Below, piece after piece: positions 47,070-57,965 of a DNA stretch of 64,000 bases (its first letter is position 1; every line of letters begins with the position of its first letter). The position numbers and the translations under genes are program-made. The notes beneath the pieces were generated by a model that worked only from the letters and a program-made list of their open reading frames with translations, searched no databases and was not told the DNA's origin. Source of the DNA: Myrica gale (taxonomy: Eukaryota > Streptophyta > Magnoliopsida > Fagales > Myricaceae); contig OZ005621.1 of NCBI GenBank assembly GCA_963930655.1, positions 10,403,001 through 10,467,000 on the forward strand. The letters run 5' to 3'.

Positions 47070-48405
47070 TACGGTATGTGTAATTCAATATTTTTAATGT
47101 TTTTAGTCTTTAATGTTTTGATATTATAACTATAAGACAATTTTCTACATTATGTATGAAAAAAAAATTCAGTCATTTTACTTTAAAAGTTCGCCCGGAT
47201 TGGTTTTCATTCCTGGTTCCACCACTGGCCTACCCTTTACCCTTAGAGTAGTAAGAGTAATCAACAGCAAGAGGGACAGGGGCGTTAGTGAGTGCAGTGG
47301 AGGTGACCGAATGTTGGACAAACGAAAACATTGTAGAAGACCCCATTGCACCACTCATAAGGCAAGGCTCAAAAGTCACACGTGGTATTGTAGATGAAAG
47401 ACCATCCGCAACAGCAAAATATTCCTCAAATGGTAGGCCCTTATACTCAGAGACAGGAGCACCCATAGACTCAAGTGATTCAATAAAGTCACAGGTAGCA
47501 GTCGGATGAAAAGGGGTACCGTTTCCATTGGTTTAAAGCATGAGAGTGCAAAATCCTCAGCTTCCATATCAGATGTAACCGGACTATTAGGGGGAGTCGG
47601 AGTGACGTCCTCGACAATAGAGATGATACTGGAAGGTGGAGGGGTGGCCTGGAGGAGTACCGAAGTTGGTGAAGACGCATGACACGTGGAAGAGGTCGAC
47701 ATTGTGGAAGAAGTTGATGAGAATACTGGTCATGCAACATGATCTTTAATGGCTGAAGAAGGAAGGGCAGTGTTGGTACAACACCCAAGAGCTGTCAGTA
47801 GCACTTGAAACATGTGAGATATCAACGGTGCATTAGGTGAGGCAGTTGGAGCTATAGGCACAAGAGGACAAAATCGAGTTGCATTTGTAGCCAAATCCCT
47901 GCTAAGTTCGCCATTAGGGGGCTTAAATGGTCAAAGGAGCCAAATCAGTAGCATGAGATTGTGATGATGAATAGATAACCCCACCCGAATAGATTTGATA
48001 TGCTGGCCTAGAGGCAGGCCGTAATGAGTGAATGCCGCTGAGGAGAGTTGCAGAAGAGAACAAATTCTAGAACCCTTGGTTAAAGGCCAACGAAGGGTGC
48101 AGATCACCTCCAGCGCATTGGTTAATGAAACGTGGATTCTAGAACCGTCAATTATGACGCGAGGCTTGCTGTGACAGTGGGAGACCACCTGAAGCCGGGA
48201 GAGCAGAGATTTCAGGGAGAACCTTCCGGTGCACTCTCTAAGAGGATGCAAAGAGAGAATTATCCCATGAATTTGCACGCATCCAAGGTCCAAATTGCTG
48301 AAAATCACTCAACCTAACCTCATGAGGGCACATGGAGAGAGAATGACCAATTCTGCCACACTTAATAACAAAAATCACAGAGTTTTTCATAACGAAAGCT
48401 TATAA

Positions 48406-49408
48406 TCGCTGTACCCTCTTAAACATACGAAAAAACTTGTCTAGAGAGAGACTCCTCCCTCTCTCTAGAATCCCCTCTCCCCTCTTCTGAAAACACTCCA
48501 CCATCTGTTGCTGTGGTTGGGGAAGGAGTTCCGGCTCCTTTCCCTCCTCCTCTCTCCCCTGTTCTCCGGTCCCCATTGTGGTGGCCGGCGTTTCTTTGGT
48601 TTTATTTTTGGGTTTATTTTGGTTTTTAGATCCCGGCCTTTCCGATGGTCGTTGGTGTGCACGGCCTCCTTGGTGGTGATCCTCTCCTTCCGGCGATCAG
48701 AACCGGCCCCGAGCGGAACCATTTGGGCGGCGCGTGAGTTTTCACGCGTGCTCACGCGCCCGCCCTCTTGTGCTTCTCTCCCGGCGGTTTTGGCCGTTTT
48801 TCGGAGGACTTGACTTGCCCCGCCGTGATCTACTCCCCCTGGCGGTCGTTGCTTGCTCTGTCCGGCCTTCCCTTGCCGGCGCGTGGGGGCCACGTGCAGC
48901 CGTGGGCGCATGTGCCGCCTCTGTGCTCGGCGTTTTTGATTTCTGCCTGCTTTGGATGCCGCCATTTTCTGCTGTTTAGAGCGGTCTCTCCTCTTCCTCC
49001 CCCTTGTGCAGCCAGTCTTGACGTGAAGATAATTTCGAAGGAGTCGGATTGCTGCGAAGTGCGCCCTTCTTCTTGCGGAAGCCGCCACCGTCTTGTACGG
49101 TGGTTGTGTTGTGTGCGTTGTGTTCCGGCTCTTGTGGCCGGTTTGTGTTGGTGTTTGTTTTGTGTGCTGACCCTTGTGGTCAGGTTGTGGGTGTTTTGTC
49201 TGTGGACCCTCGTGGTCGGTTGGTTCTGGGGTTTGTATTACGGCCCTTGTGGCTGTAGGTGGTTCCGGCTTTGTAGTCCGGTTTGGTTTCTGGTAGGGCC
49301 TTTAGGTCCGATTAGGTCTTTTGCAGGCCTTCGGGTTGATTTTACGTTTTGTTCTGGCTGTACGATTCTCGGTTTTTAATATATTTGTTATGTTGCTTAG
49401 AAAAAAAA
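48406..49408 (+). mobile_element. 1-kb retroposon with A-tail and 10-bp target duplication
   Basis: The L1 ORF1 frame is split exactly here. AAGCTTATAA precedes (48396-48405) and follows (49409-49418) the insert, and the insert ends in AGAAAAAAAA. The left end is CT-rich like an L1 5' UTR. The body is GC-rich with repeated short GT-rich words such as CCTTGTGG..GG, and the 3' end TTTTTAATATATTTGTTATG resembles an L1 tail. No RT, endonuclease or Pol III box was found. The long frames on both strands (48465-49088 and 48768-49379) overlap and have no domains. It looks like a non-autonomous element mobilised by L1 machinery. Confidence 0.7.
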
Positions 49409-49792
49409 AGCTTATAAAAGCATCCGGCAAGTTAGGACGAGGAAGTGAAAATCCTACTTTAAGTGGGCTGCAAATATTGAAGCAAACTTTGATACGAAAG
49501 AATCATTTGCATGCAATTCCATCCGGAAGTTGTTCAAGCTCCAGAAGCTGCTCTACTGAAGATCCAATAGCCGAAATAATTGGTTGAGTCATTCCTGCCA
49601 TAGGGAGACCATGAAGTTGAATCCAAAATGAAGACATTGAGAGATCAACTTCATCAATTGTCATGGCGGGCGACCAATGTTGTAGCACCAGCAGATGTCC
49701 CTTAAAATTCCACGGAACCATCTGTAATACTCGATCTTTGTCTATTGATCGAGAAAAATGGAACAAGTACGTAGAATTTTCCATCGCCTCGA

Positions 49793-49824
49793 TGTTCAAG
49801 TCTACCGCTGTTCAAGTCTACCGC
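49793..49824. repeat. 16-bp tandem duplication at LINE insertion site
   Basis: TGTTCAAGTCTACCGC occurs twice in tandem. The 3' side of the inserted LINE (52999-53007) repeats GTCTACCGC after the A-tail. The target sequence is thus present at both ends, with an extra copy at the 5' junction. Confidence 0.75.
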
Positions 49825-52210
49825 AATGTTTATTACAAAATCATTTCAAAGATTATTGCTATTCGGCTTAAACGATTTCGACCTAGTATGATTTCAGAGC
49901 AGCAGTCAGCTTATGTACCTGGACGTCTAACTCAATATAATTCTACTCTGACTCATGAGATTTTTCATGCGTTATCTCTCAAAAAGAGTTCTAGACGTAA
50001 TCTGGCACTTAAAGTTGATATGTCTAAGGCATATGATAGAATGAAATTGAATCTCATTCTCCTGGCTCTTAAAATGTTTGGCTTTAACCCACGTGGCTTC
50101 ATTGGATTCGTGAGTGTCTTTAATCTGTTTCATACTCCATCCTTCTTAATGGAAGTCCTTATAGATTTATTACTCCTACTCGTGGTCTTCGCCAAGGAGA
50201 TCCTTTATCACCATTTCTTTTTGCTATTGGTATGGAGATCCTCTCACGATTACTGGATAAAGCCTCTTCTTTCTCTTTGATTCATGGCGTACGTCTGAGT
50301 AGAAGAGGTCCTTCGATTACTCATCTTCTCTATGCTGATGATTTACTGGTCTTTGGACAAGCAACACTCTTCGAGTCCCGCAACATTGGCTTTTGCTTTG
50401 ATTTATTTTCTCAATGGTCTGGACAAGCGGTGAATGCACAAAATCTTCTATCTTTATTACTTCCCATACAACACGCTCTTCTGCTTCTGCAATTCGAGAC
50501 TTCTTTGGCTTCAAACCGATGTCTACTTCTTCAAAGCATTTAGGCCTCCCTTTAATTCATTCATGATCTCATTGTCTAGCCTTTGAAGAAATTCAACATC
50601 ACATTGTTCAAAAAATCTCTGGGTGGAAAAGTAAGTTGCTATCTCAGGCAGGACGGACTATGCTCATCAAATCAGTGGCTTCTTCTATTCCTATTTACGA
50701 AATGTCTTCTACTTTGCTTCCTCGGTCCATATGCCAGTGCCTTGATTCTCAGATGAGGAAATTTTGGTGAGGATACAAACCCGATCAATCTCACAAATTA
50801 TCTCTCCATGCTTGGACTAAAATTTGCTCTCCTAAATCTGAAGGTGGCCTAGGAATCAAACGTATGCAAGAATTGAATTTAGCCCTTCATCTTCCTTTCG
50901 CATTTGGAGTGGTATTTTGAAGTCTCGCACGATTTTATCTCAAGGTAGATGCTTTTTAGAGGGACAAGGAAATTCAATTCGCACTTCAAGTGATCCCTGG
51001 ATTCCAGGTCTTCCATCCTTTAGACCGTCGCCTTGTTTGGGTTCTGCTGGTTGCAACTCCACCTCTCTGGTTAGTCAATTCATTAATATCACTACCAGAT
51101 CGTGGAATCTTAGTCTTCTCCGTAATACTTTTGATGATCAATCCGTGAATCAAATACTTCAAATTTGCATCCCACCAGAGTTTGTTAGTGACAAACTAAT
51201 TTGGACTCCCGATTCTAAAGGAGAATTCACAGTCAAGTCTGCTTACCGTCTGGCTTCCTTCGACCGGCTTGCCAACTTGGCTGTTGCTCCAACCGTTGCT
51301 TGGAACAAACTTTGGGATATAAATATGCATGACCGCCTTAGACTTCTTCTTTGGAAAGTAGCGTGGGATATCTTGCTCGCTCGTCAACGCATTGCCACAA
51401 ATTTACACTCTTATCATCAAAGAGATCTCTCATGTCTGCTTTGTGGTTTTGCGGAGGAATCACTGCATCATCTCATTTTTTCATGTTCTTTTTCTTAAGT
51501 TATTTGGCGCCTATCTCCCTGGGCTTTACATGCAGAACGGTTCCATACAAGATCAATTCAAGACTGGATCAGCTGTATTATTAATCCATCCACTCACCTT
51601 GGCCTCCGTAAAGATGACTGCCATTCATTTCAACTCTTTACAGCCATTGTCGTAGACTATATGTGGATGAGCAAAAATCAAATTCTTCATGATAATATTC
51701 AGACAGATCCCTCTATCCTTCTTGAACGTATTATGCATTCTCATTCAAAACATCTTTCTACATGGAGTCAGGCACCTCATACCCTGCACAAAGCTCCAGA
51801 CCGCTCATTTCTCTTGCCTAGCTCTCATCGGATGACTTTTGATGCAGCAGTTCGCCCCACCTTCTCGATGAGTGTCGTTGTGCTTTACAACTCCTCTGAT
51901 GATATTCTTGGTGCTTGGACTCAACGTTCAAATTTGACTGATCCACTTCTTGGAGAAGCAGAGGCTGCCTTTCTTGCTGTTTCCATTGCTTCAACATTAA
52001 AGATTAAATATCTTTCTCTTCAAGGTGATTTTGATACTGTTATTGAGAACATTTGGTCATCTCTTCAGGGAGGTTCTATCAATGATATCCTCTTCCCTTG
52101 GAAGATTGCTTCACTTCTTCTCCACATGCGTTTTCTTCTTCGCTATTTTTCTCTTTTCTTCTTCGAAGATTTCTAGAACGGTCAATTATGACGCTCATTT
52201 CTTAGCGGTT

Positions 52211-52421
52211 GGGATTCAGCCCAGACCTGTCCAGATCTATGGTCTGGATTGAATTCCGACCCGATCAGACGGCTCATGTGCGCTCGTTTAGCTGTAGTGG
52301 TCGGACCACTACAGCTAAACGAGCGCACATGAGCCGTCTGATCGGGTCGGAATTCAATCCAGACCGAGAGTCTGGACAGGTTTGGACTCGTACGGTCTGG
52401 ACTGAATCCAGACCTTAAAGC
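52211..52421. mobile_element. foldback element containing a 125-bp palindrome
   Basis: Positions 52241-52302 and 52304-52365 are perfect reverse complements (62 bp each) around one central base at 52303. Imperfect pairing continues outward through CCTGTCCAGA to GATTCAG / CTGAATC words near both edges. The element splits the end of the LINE RNase H (AHFLA / ADAHCLSS). The exact ends and target duplication could not be fixed. Confidence 0.8.
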
Positions 52422-52496
52422 CTAGGCGGATGCCCACTGTTTATCTAGTCCTATACCTCCCTCGTTTCTTTTGAATCGAGGGTTGTGAGATTCAAT

Positions 52497-52858
52497 TAGG
52501 GGTGAACAGGACCGGTCCTCCTTTTTAATAAATGCGGTCCGGACCGGACCGCATTTATTTAAAAAATAAAAAATATATATTTTTTTATTTTTAATACAAA
52601 TTATAAACATAAAAAGTTTAATTTTAATCTAAACTAAAACTTAACATTTTTATATACACTTCCCATTTGAAATTAACCTATAAAAAATTTTGAAACAATT
52701 TTAAAAAAATAAAAAAATTAAAACCGGTCCGGACTACTTAAGTGGTCCAGACCGGACCGCATTTAGTGAAACCGGAGTGGTCCGGTCCGGTCCTCTATTT
52801 TAAGAGGACTGGAATGCGGTCCGAAAAATCTGACCGCATTCCGGTTTTTTCAGCCCTA
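52497..52858. mobile_element. hAT MITE with 8-bp target duplication
   Basis: Ends TAGGGGTGAACAGGACCGG and (reverse) TAGGGCTGAAAAAACCGG are flanked by perfect direct repeats GATTCAAT (52489-52496 and 52859-52866). The 362-bp interior has CCGGTCCGG and GCGGTCC palindromic words near both ends and an AT-rich centre. Confidence 0.92.
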
Positions 52859-53703
52859 GATTCAATGGTGCTAAGCCTCCTTAGGTTTCTTTGTTTCGTT
52901 TTTGTTTTTTTTGTTGTCTGTGTTTTTGGTTTCTTGTTCTCGTGGTTGTAATGTCCTTTTCTTATATATATGAATGTTGGTATAACAAAAAAAAAAAAGT
53001 CTACCGCAAATTGCCAAACAGCCAAAATATTATTAATAATATTTGACTTGCTTGGTGGCCTAAGACCGATGAGTCTGCCAATTAAGACAGTACTAGAAAG
53101 ATTTTCGGCCATGTCCATATTGAGGGAAATACGTGTGGGAAGAATATCCCATAGCATCTCCCCCGTACGACGAGTAAGAAGATCCAATTCCGCGCTAAGA
53201 TCATCCATGAATAAACAGCAAAAACTAGAGAAAGAAGAAGTGAAGGGGAGGAGGAATGGATGGAGGAAACGGGACGGTGAAGACGAAAGAAACGCTGGAA
53301 AACCAGCAGGAACAAGAGAAAAAAAACTCTCAAGAAATAGAGAGAGAGAAAACTCTCAGGGGTCCAAACGCACTGCAAAACTGACTTTTTAATTCGCACA
53401 AGAATTTGATTCATTTTACGTGACAGTTTTGGAATAAACCTTTGAAAATGGAATAGTTTTAAGCCACTCGTTCTATTTCTAACACAAATTGGTTCAATTG
53501 TCAAGTAAGGGTGGGTAAATATTTCGGGTCTTCCTCAAAGTTTCATGTCTGGTTCAAACATTTCGGAGGCCTTTTTTTTTTTTTTTTTAAAGTGACTTGA
53601 GTCAAACGACGTAGGTCAGTTGAACGAAAAGGACTCCTTCGTTTATTTTATTCGAGAAGACAGCCCCCACCCTTCCTCTGCAGCGCTGCCACTCCCCTCG
53701 CTC

Positions 53704-53727
53704 GCTCTCTCTCTCTCTCTCTCTCCC
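53704..53727. repeat. (CT)n microsatellite
   Basis: An uninterrupted run of about eleven CT units is followed by a C-tract. Confidence 0.9.
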
Positions 53728-53770
53728 CCCATCGTGATGCCGTCTCCCAAAATCTCTTTGCCGCAGTCAA

Positions 53771-53808
53771 TTTTTCCTGTTATCAGTTATGATGTATAAC
53801 AGGAAAAA
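53771..53808. other. short perfect hairpin
   Basis: TTTTTCCTGTTAT and ATAACAGGAAAAA pair perfectly (13 bp) around a 12-base loop. It has no T-tract typical of a terminator, and its role is unknown. Other bases between 53391 and 54117 show no gene. Confidence 0.6.
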
Positions 53809-54117
53809 ACAAAAAAAGCCAAAATTTCCGGCCCAATGCACTTTGGTCCAAAAAAATATGGCTAAATAGGCTAATTAATATAGCCGAAATAAAAATAGGG
53901 ATTCTTGCGTGTATTGGAATCGGAATCGGAACCCAAATGGTTTCATTCGTTCCGATACCCAACCTTATTGTCAAGGCTCTTCAATTGGCTTCTAATTTTT
54001 AAAGTTATTCATGATTTGGTTCCATATTAAAGTATTTTATTGATCCATTTGTTAACTCTTCAATTGGATTCGTTTAACCTGGTTCTTTAGAAATTATTAA
54101 AAGACAAAATTTGTTCA

Positions 54118-56240
54118 GCTTGTCAATAAGACAAACAAACTAAAATCTCTTTTAAGCCCAAAAATGTTATATCTACTTCTAGGTCATTTCAACTTCTACA
54201 CATGTACTTGTTTGGTCCAACCCGAATGTTGAGTTTGTGTGGCAAACATTATGGCTTTATTGTTGTTGATGATTGCAACAGATTCACATGAGTTATATTT
54301 CTAGCTCATAAAATGAGGCTTTTCATGGTTTTGAAAACTTAGCAAGATGATTCAAAATGAAAAAGATTTTGCTATTTCCAGCATAAGGAGTGGTCAAAGA
54401 CAAGAATTTGAAAATTCCTACTTTGAAAAGTTTTGTGATGAAAATGGTGTTAACCACAATTTTTCGGCTCCCCTCAACAAAATGATGTTGTAGAGAGGAA
54501 GAATATGAATCTTGAAGAGATGGCTAGAACTTTGTTATGTGAAAATAACTTGCCTGATTGCTTATGGACTGAAGCAGTTAGCACAAGTTGTCATGTTATT
54601 AATCGTTGCATGATTAGACCCATTTTTAAGAAAACTCCATATGAGCTTTAGAATGATAGAAAACCTAACATTGGTTACTTCCATGTTCTTTGATGCAAAT
54701 GTTTTGTGCTCAACAACAACAAGGACAATTTGGGTAAGTTCGATACAAAAGCGAATGAAGGTAGCTTTCTTGGCTATTCAACATCTAGTAAAGCTTATCG
54801 TGTTTTCAATAAACAGTCTGTGTCATTTTTTATGAATCTAACAATCTTATGAAAATAAGTGATGAAGATATTATCGATCTTGACAAAGAAGTTGAGAAAC
54901 TTGCCATAAATGAGGACAAGAAAGAAATACTTGTACAAGAGCAAGGATCTCAATAATCACAAAAAGGTGTTCAACAAGACAACAATGATATACCAAAGTC
55001 GTGGAAATATGTCAAAAGTCATTCTCTCCAGCAAATTATTGGTAATGTTAAGAAAATGGTAAGCAATCGCTCTTCGTTAAACAAAGTAAAAAATTTTGCT
55101 CTACTTTTTCAACTTGAGCCTAAGAACTTTCTTGAGGTTAAAGATGATGAAAGTTGGATCCATGTTATGGAAGAAGAGTTAAAATAATTTGAGAAAAATC
55201 AAGTATGACATCTAGTTCCTAGACTCAAGGATTATCCAATTATTGGTACAAAATGGATTTTTATAAACAAAATGGATGAGTACGGTGTTGTAGTGAGAAA
55301 CAATGCAAGATTGGTAGCCCAAAGTTATAATCAATAAGAAGGGATTGATTTTGATGAAACATTTGCTCTTGTTGCTCGTTTAGAATCTATTCGTATGTTA
55401 CTTGTTTTCGCTTGCTATAAATTTTTTAAACTCTTCCAAATGGATGTGAAAAATGCATTTTTAAATGGATTCCTTACGGAAGAAGTATATGTTGAGCAAC
55501 CACCGGGCTTTGAGGATGAAAAGCTCTCAAGAATTCTAAATAGATTCCTTACGGAAGAAGTATATGTTGTGTCAAGAATTTTCACAAGTCATGCAAGGTG
55601 AATTTGAGATGAGCCTCATGGGAGAATTAAACAATTTTCTTGGACTCCAAATCAAACAAAGCAATGATGGCATCTTCATCGTTCAAGCAAAGTATACAAG
55701 AGATCTCCTCAAGTGATTCAATATGGACTACTCAAAACCTATAGGCACCCCTATGAGTCCATCTACAAAAATGAAAAAGAATGAGAAAGGGAAGGATGTT
55801 GACCAAACCAAATATTGAGGTATGATTGGCTCTTTAGTCTACCTTATCGCTAGTAGACCTGATATACTGTTTAGAGTATGCATGTGTGCTATATTCCAAT
55901 CTTGTCCTAAGGAATCTCATCTCCTTGCTGTTAAAAGAATTTTTAGGTATATAATTGGCACTCAAAATCTTGGTTTGTTTTATCCCAAAAGTGCTGAATT
56001 TAATTTACAAGAATACTCGGATGCGAATTATGCAGGGTAGCGCTATTAATCTCACAAAAAATCCAATTCAGCACTCTAGGACAAAACATATTAAAATTAA
56101 GCATCATTTCATTCGAGATCATGCTCAAAAAGGGGATATTGTTCTTGAGTTCGTAAATACCGACCTTCAGTTGGCGGATATTTTCACAAAACCCCTTAAT
56201 GATGATAGATTTTGCTTTATTTGCAAAGAAATAGGAATGA
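54118..56240 (+). pseudogene. Copia polyprotein relic, SIRE-like lineage
   Basis: A GAG-pre-integrase end (KNVISTSRSFQLLHMYLFGP) is followed by integrase pieces (GKHYGFIVVDD; SPQQNDVVERKNMNLEEMAR; AVSTSCHVINRCMIRP at about 54230-54630). RT follows with [40 protein letters not shown] and FLGLQIKQSNDGIFI, then a RPDILFRVCMC segment. RNase H remnants end in TKPLNDDRF at about 56210. The phrasing of the integrase and RT is that of SIRE/Maximus elements. Stops and deletions are frequent, and a segment around the YVDD motif is missing near 55600. No gag, protease, LTR or target duplication was found here, so it is an internal fragment. Confidence 0.75.
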
Positions 56241-56395
56241 GAATTCCTTCAGATTCAATTGGTGATAATTGCTTGATTTGTGATTTAAATTGTGTTAATG
56301 AGTGCATTGAACATGTTTTGATGTGTGTTTAAAGTGTTCTCTATGCATTTCTTTGAATATCATTTTTAATCCTCGTGAAAAACTCCATATGTACT

Positions 56396-56642
56396 CTGGT
56401 TTCATGTCATGTGTCAACACTTGGTAAAATAAGTATCAACAATTCTGATTTTTTAATTGTTGTTTTCACTAGAGAAGTATGTGTCAAATCTTTAATTTCA
56501 CGTGTCGACACATAAGTTTCTGGTTTCATGTCATGTGTCAACACTTGGTAAAATAAGTGTCAACAATTCTGATTTTTTAATTGTTGTTTTCACTGGAGAA
56601 GTATGTGTCAATTCTTTAATTTCATATGTCGACACATAAGTC
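56396..56642. repeat. two-copy tandem repeat, 123-bp period
   Basis: Two copies starting TCTGGTTTCATGTCATGTGT (56396 and 56519) are about 95% identical. Each contains GTGTCGACAC-like palindromes. Confidence 0.85.
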
Positions 56643-56911
56643 TCCCTCCCTATAGCTCTTTTTAAAATATGTTCAGGGACATGTTCAATGTGTCGACACA
56701 TCTTTCGGGTGCACTATTTTTAAAATAGGGGGCATGCGTGTCATATTTATGCTCTTTTAGGATTAGGGGTCTCTTTTCTCTCCCAAATGGCCCAAAATTT
56801 TAATAGTGACAGCCTTGACTCACAAAGAAAACATATAAAAGACTATCATTATCAGGAACATACAGCCTTAGAGAGAGGAAAATACCTAAAGCTTTAAGTG
56901 CCTCCTTTTCT

Positions 56912-57124
56912 TTGTTAACTTCCGATTATGCAGAGATGGACGCCGGTGAAGCTATGAACTTGGTAGAACGAGTCTCTGGGACACTAGTCAAAAGCTCTAA
57001 AGTCCATATAAACAGCTTAACTGAAGTCAACGAAGCGACTCTTCAAGGCTTTGATAAATCAGTTCAGGCACTCGAAGCGCTACCAGACAAGTACTTGATC
57101 CACAAACCACCTTGTGAGGACTAA
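56912..57124 (+). CDS. short hypothetical ORF
   Basis: The 70-codon frame (DAGEAMNLVERVSGTLVKSS, LQGFDKSVQALEALPDKYLI) has a balanced amino-acid composition unlike the AT-rich noise around it, and a helical, leucine-spaced look. No family is recognised. It follows the SIRE relic by 700 bp and could be a remnant of a host exon or of the element's 3' region. There is no upstream promoter evidence. Confidence 0.2.
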   Translation: MLTSDYAEMDAGEAMNLVERVSGTLVKSSKVHINSLTEVNEATLQGFDKSVQALEALPDKYLIHKPPCED

Positions 57125-57129
57125 CGCTA

Positions 57130-57965
57130 ACAGTCTTAGTAACATCATTGTTCTTGGGCCCCAATACGGGCCTTGGCCCACGACATCTCTATTGTTTCTT
57201 TGTTACTCTCGGCCCTATGATCCTTTTCCAGTACTATTGTCGCCTGTGCATCTACTCATGTGGGGCTACACTCAATTGGCAGGGTATAGCTCCCCGGTGA
57301 ACATTGTACGTAGACTTGAGTTTTTATGAGAAGCATAGCAGCTGAGAAAGGTTCCTAAGTATTCTTTATTTAGCTGAAATATTGGATTCATGACTTCAAA
57401 AATAAATTATCACAACGCTTTTGAAGAAAAAATCTGCAAACCTAATTTTTTTTTTTACTATTTCATCCTCGCAATTATTTGAATTGATGTGTTAAGCAAA
57501 TGTAGTAGGCAGGGGCGCCTATAATCCAACTGGGGTTTTAGGCGAAAATTTGAAATGGGGTGTGTTTTGTAATAATTTATAAAATAAAATATAAACTGTA
57601 GTTAAAACTTATTTTTCTAGTTTTTGAGATGCAAAATTACCTATCAAAATTATATACCTAAGAGTTGTTAATATGTCAAATTTAATTGAAAATACTTATC
57701 AAGTACTCTGTTTAGAGATTAAATTAACTTTTTTCTATTTTTCATTGATTTTTTAGCTTTTCATATACAGATTCGTATTTTCTATTAGACATTGTCGATA
57801 TGTCAAAACTATTTTAAACATAAATAATGAAAACTAAAATAAACAAAAACACAAACATAGAATAAAAAAACTTCAATACAAAATATAATAAATACAACTT
57901 AAAAATAAAATTAAACTAAGAGATGGTGGATAATAGAACCTCGGGCCTCATTGACAAGTGATCTC
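57130..57965. other. non-coding stretch
   Basis: Nothing is recognised apart from a hAT-like word CAGGGGCGCC at 57511 with no partner end. Confidence 0.35.

Larger units (their letters stand above)
44971..47227 (+). mobile_element. hAT element(s) inserted in L1 ORF1
   Basis: The minus-strand L1 frame breaks at 44970 and resumes at 47228. The left edge CAGGGGCGGACCCAGG and the right edge (reverse complement CAGTGGTGGAACCAGG) are both hAT-type termini. Inside are a 127-bp MITE, a plus-strand open frame (45098-45384), a GC-rich leader-like region with AAACGACGCCGTTTCCCCC at about 46012 and a hAT dimerisation fragment (46776-47069). The 8-bp flanks (GTAGGACT, GCCTACCC) do not match, so more than one event is likely. 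Confidence 0.6.
49825..52998 (+). pseudogene. 5'-truncated L1 LINE inserted in opposite orientation
   Basis: It starts inside the RT domain (NVYYKIISKIIAIRLKRFRP, SAYVPGRLTQYN, LALKVDMSKAYDRMKLNLI), passes YADDLLVFGQ at about 50330, and continues with thumb sequence and zf-RVT (MHDRLRLLLWKVAWDILLAR, CLLCGFAEESLHHLIFSC at 51330-51490). RNase H follows (FDAAVRPTFSMSVVVLYNSS, LSLQGDFDTVIENI, ending about 52205). Several frameshifts and stops break it. The 3' UTR resumes after two nested elements at 52859 and ends in a 12-A tail (52987-52998), followed by the target repeat GTCTACCGC. It interrupts ORF1 of the minus-strand L1 between QFAVD and LNIEA. Confidence 0.85.
44400..53208 (-). pseudogene. 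L1 ORF1 (DUF4283 plus zinc knuckle), interrupted three times
   Basis: The ATG at 53208 starts MDDLSAELDLLTRRTGEMLW, and the frame runs to AVWQFAVD at 53000. It resumes at 49808 with LNIEAMENSTYLFHFSRS through WSPAMTIDEVDLSMSSFW to 49503, together a DUF4283 domain. SFRYEKLCDFC and CGRIGHSLSMC (48400-48300, one frameshift) form the CCHC zinc knuckle. A proline- and serine-rich tail follows at 48300-47230 and 44962-44400, ending at a stop that overlaps the ORF2 start. Such ORF1 proteins bind LINE RNA. The three gaps coincide exactly with inserted elements, and joining across each keeps the expected family order. Confidence 0.75.
40229..53374 (-). mobile_element. L1-type LINE spanning 13 kb, with nested insertions
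   Basis: The same 16-mer GCAAAACTGACTTTTT lies at 40213-40228 and 53375-53390. On the left it runs into a T-tract (the A-tail of a minus-strand LINE). On the right it precedes an L1-like 5' UTR (53374-53209) leading to the ORF1 ATG at 53208. ORF1 (gag-like) and ORF2 (endonuclease, RT, zf-RVT, RNase H) follow on the minus strand down to 40344. After removing insertions at 44971-47227, 48406-49408 and 49809-52998, about 6.7 kb remains, a normal length for a full plant L1. Both ORFs carry stops. Confidence 0.85.

Noticed and set aside
44971-47227. A single hAT element with an 8-bp target duplication
   Set aside because: The two outer ends look like hAT termini but the flanks GTAGGACT and GCCTACCC do not match, so I report a composite insertion and do not claim one clean event.
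48465-49379. Long open frames (207 aa minus, 203 aa plus) in the GC-rich block
   Set aside because: They overlap on opposite strands in GC-rich, stop-poor DNA inside a retroposon with its own target duplication. Residue composition is Arg/Pro/Cys/Trp noise and no domain is visible.
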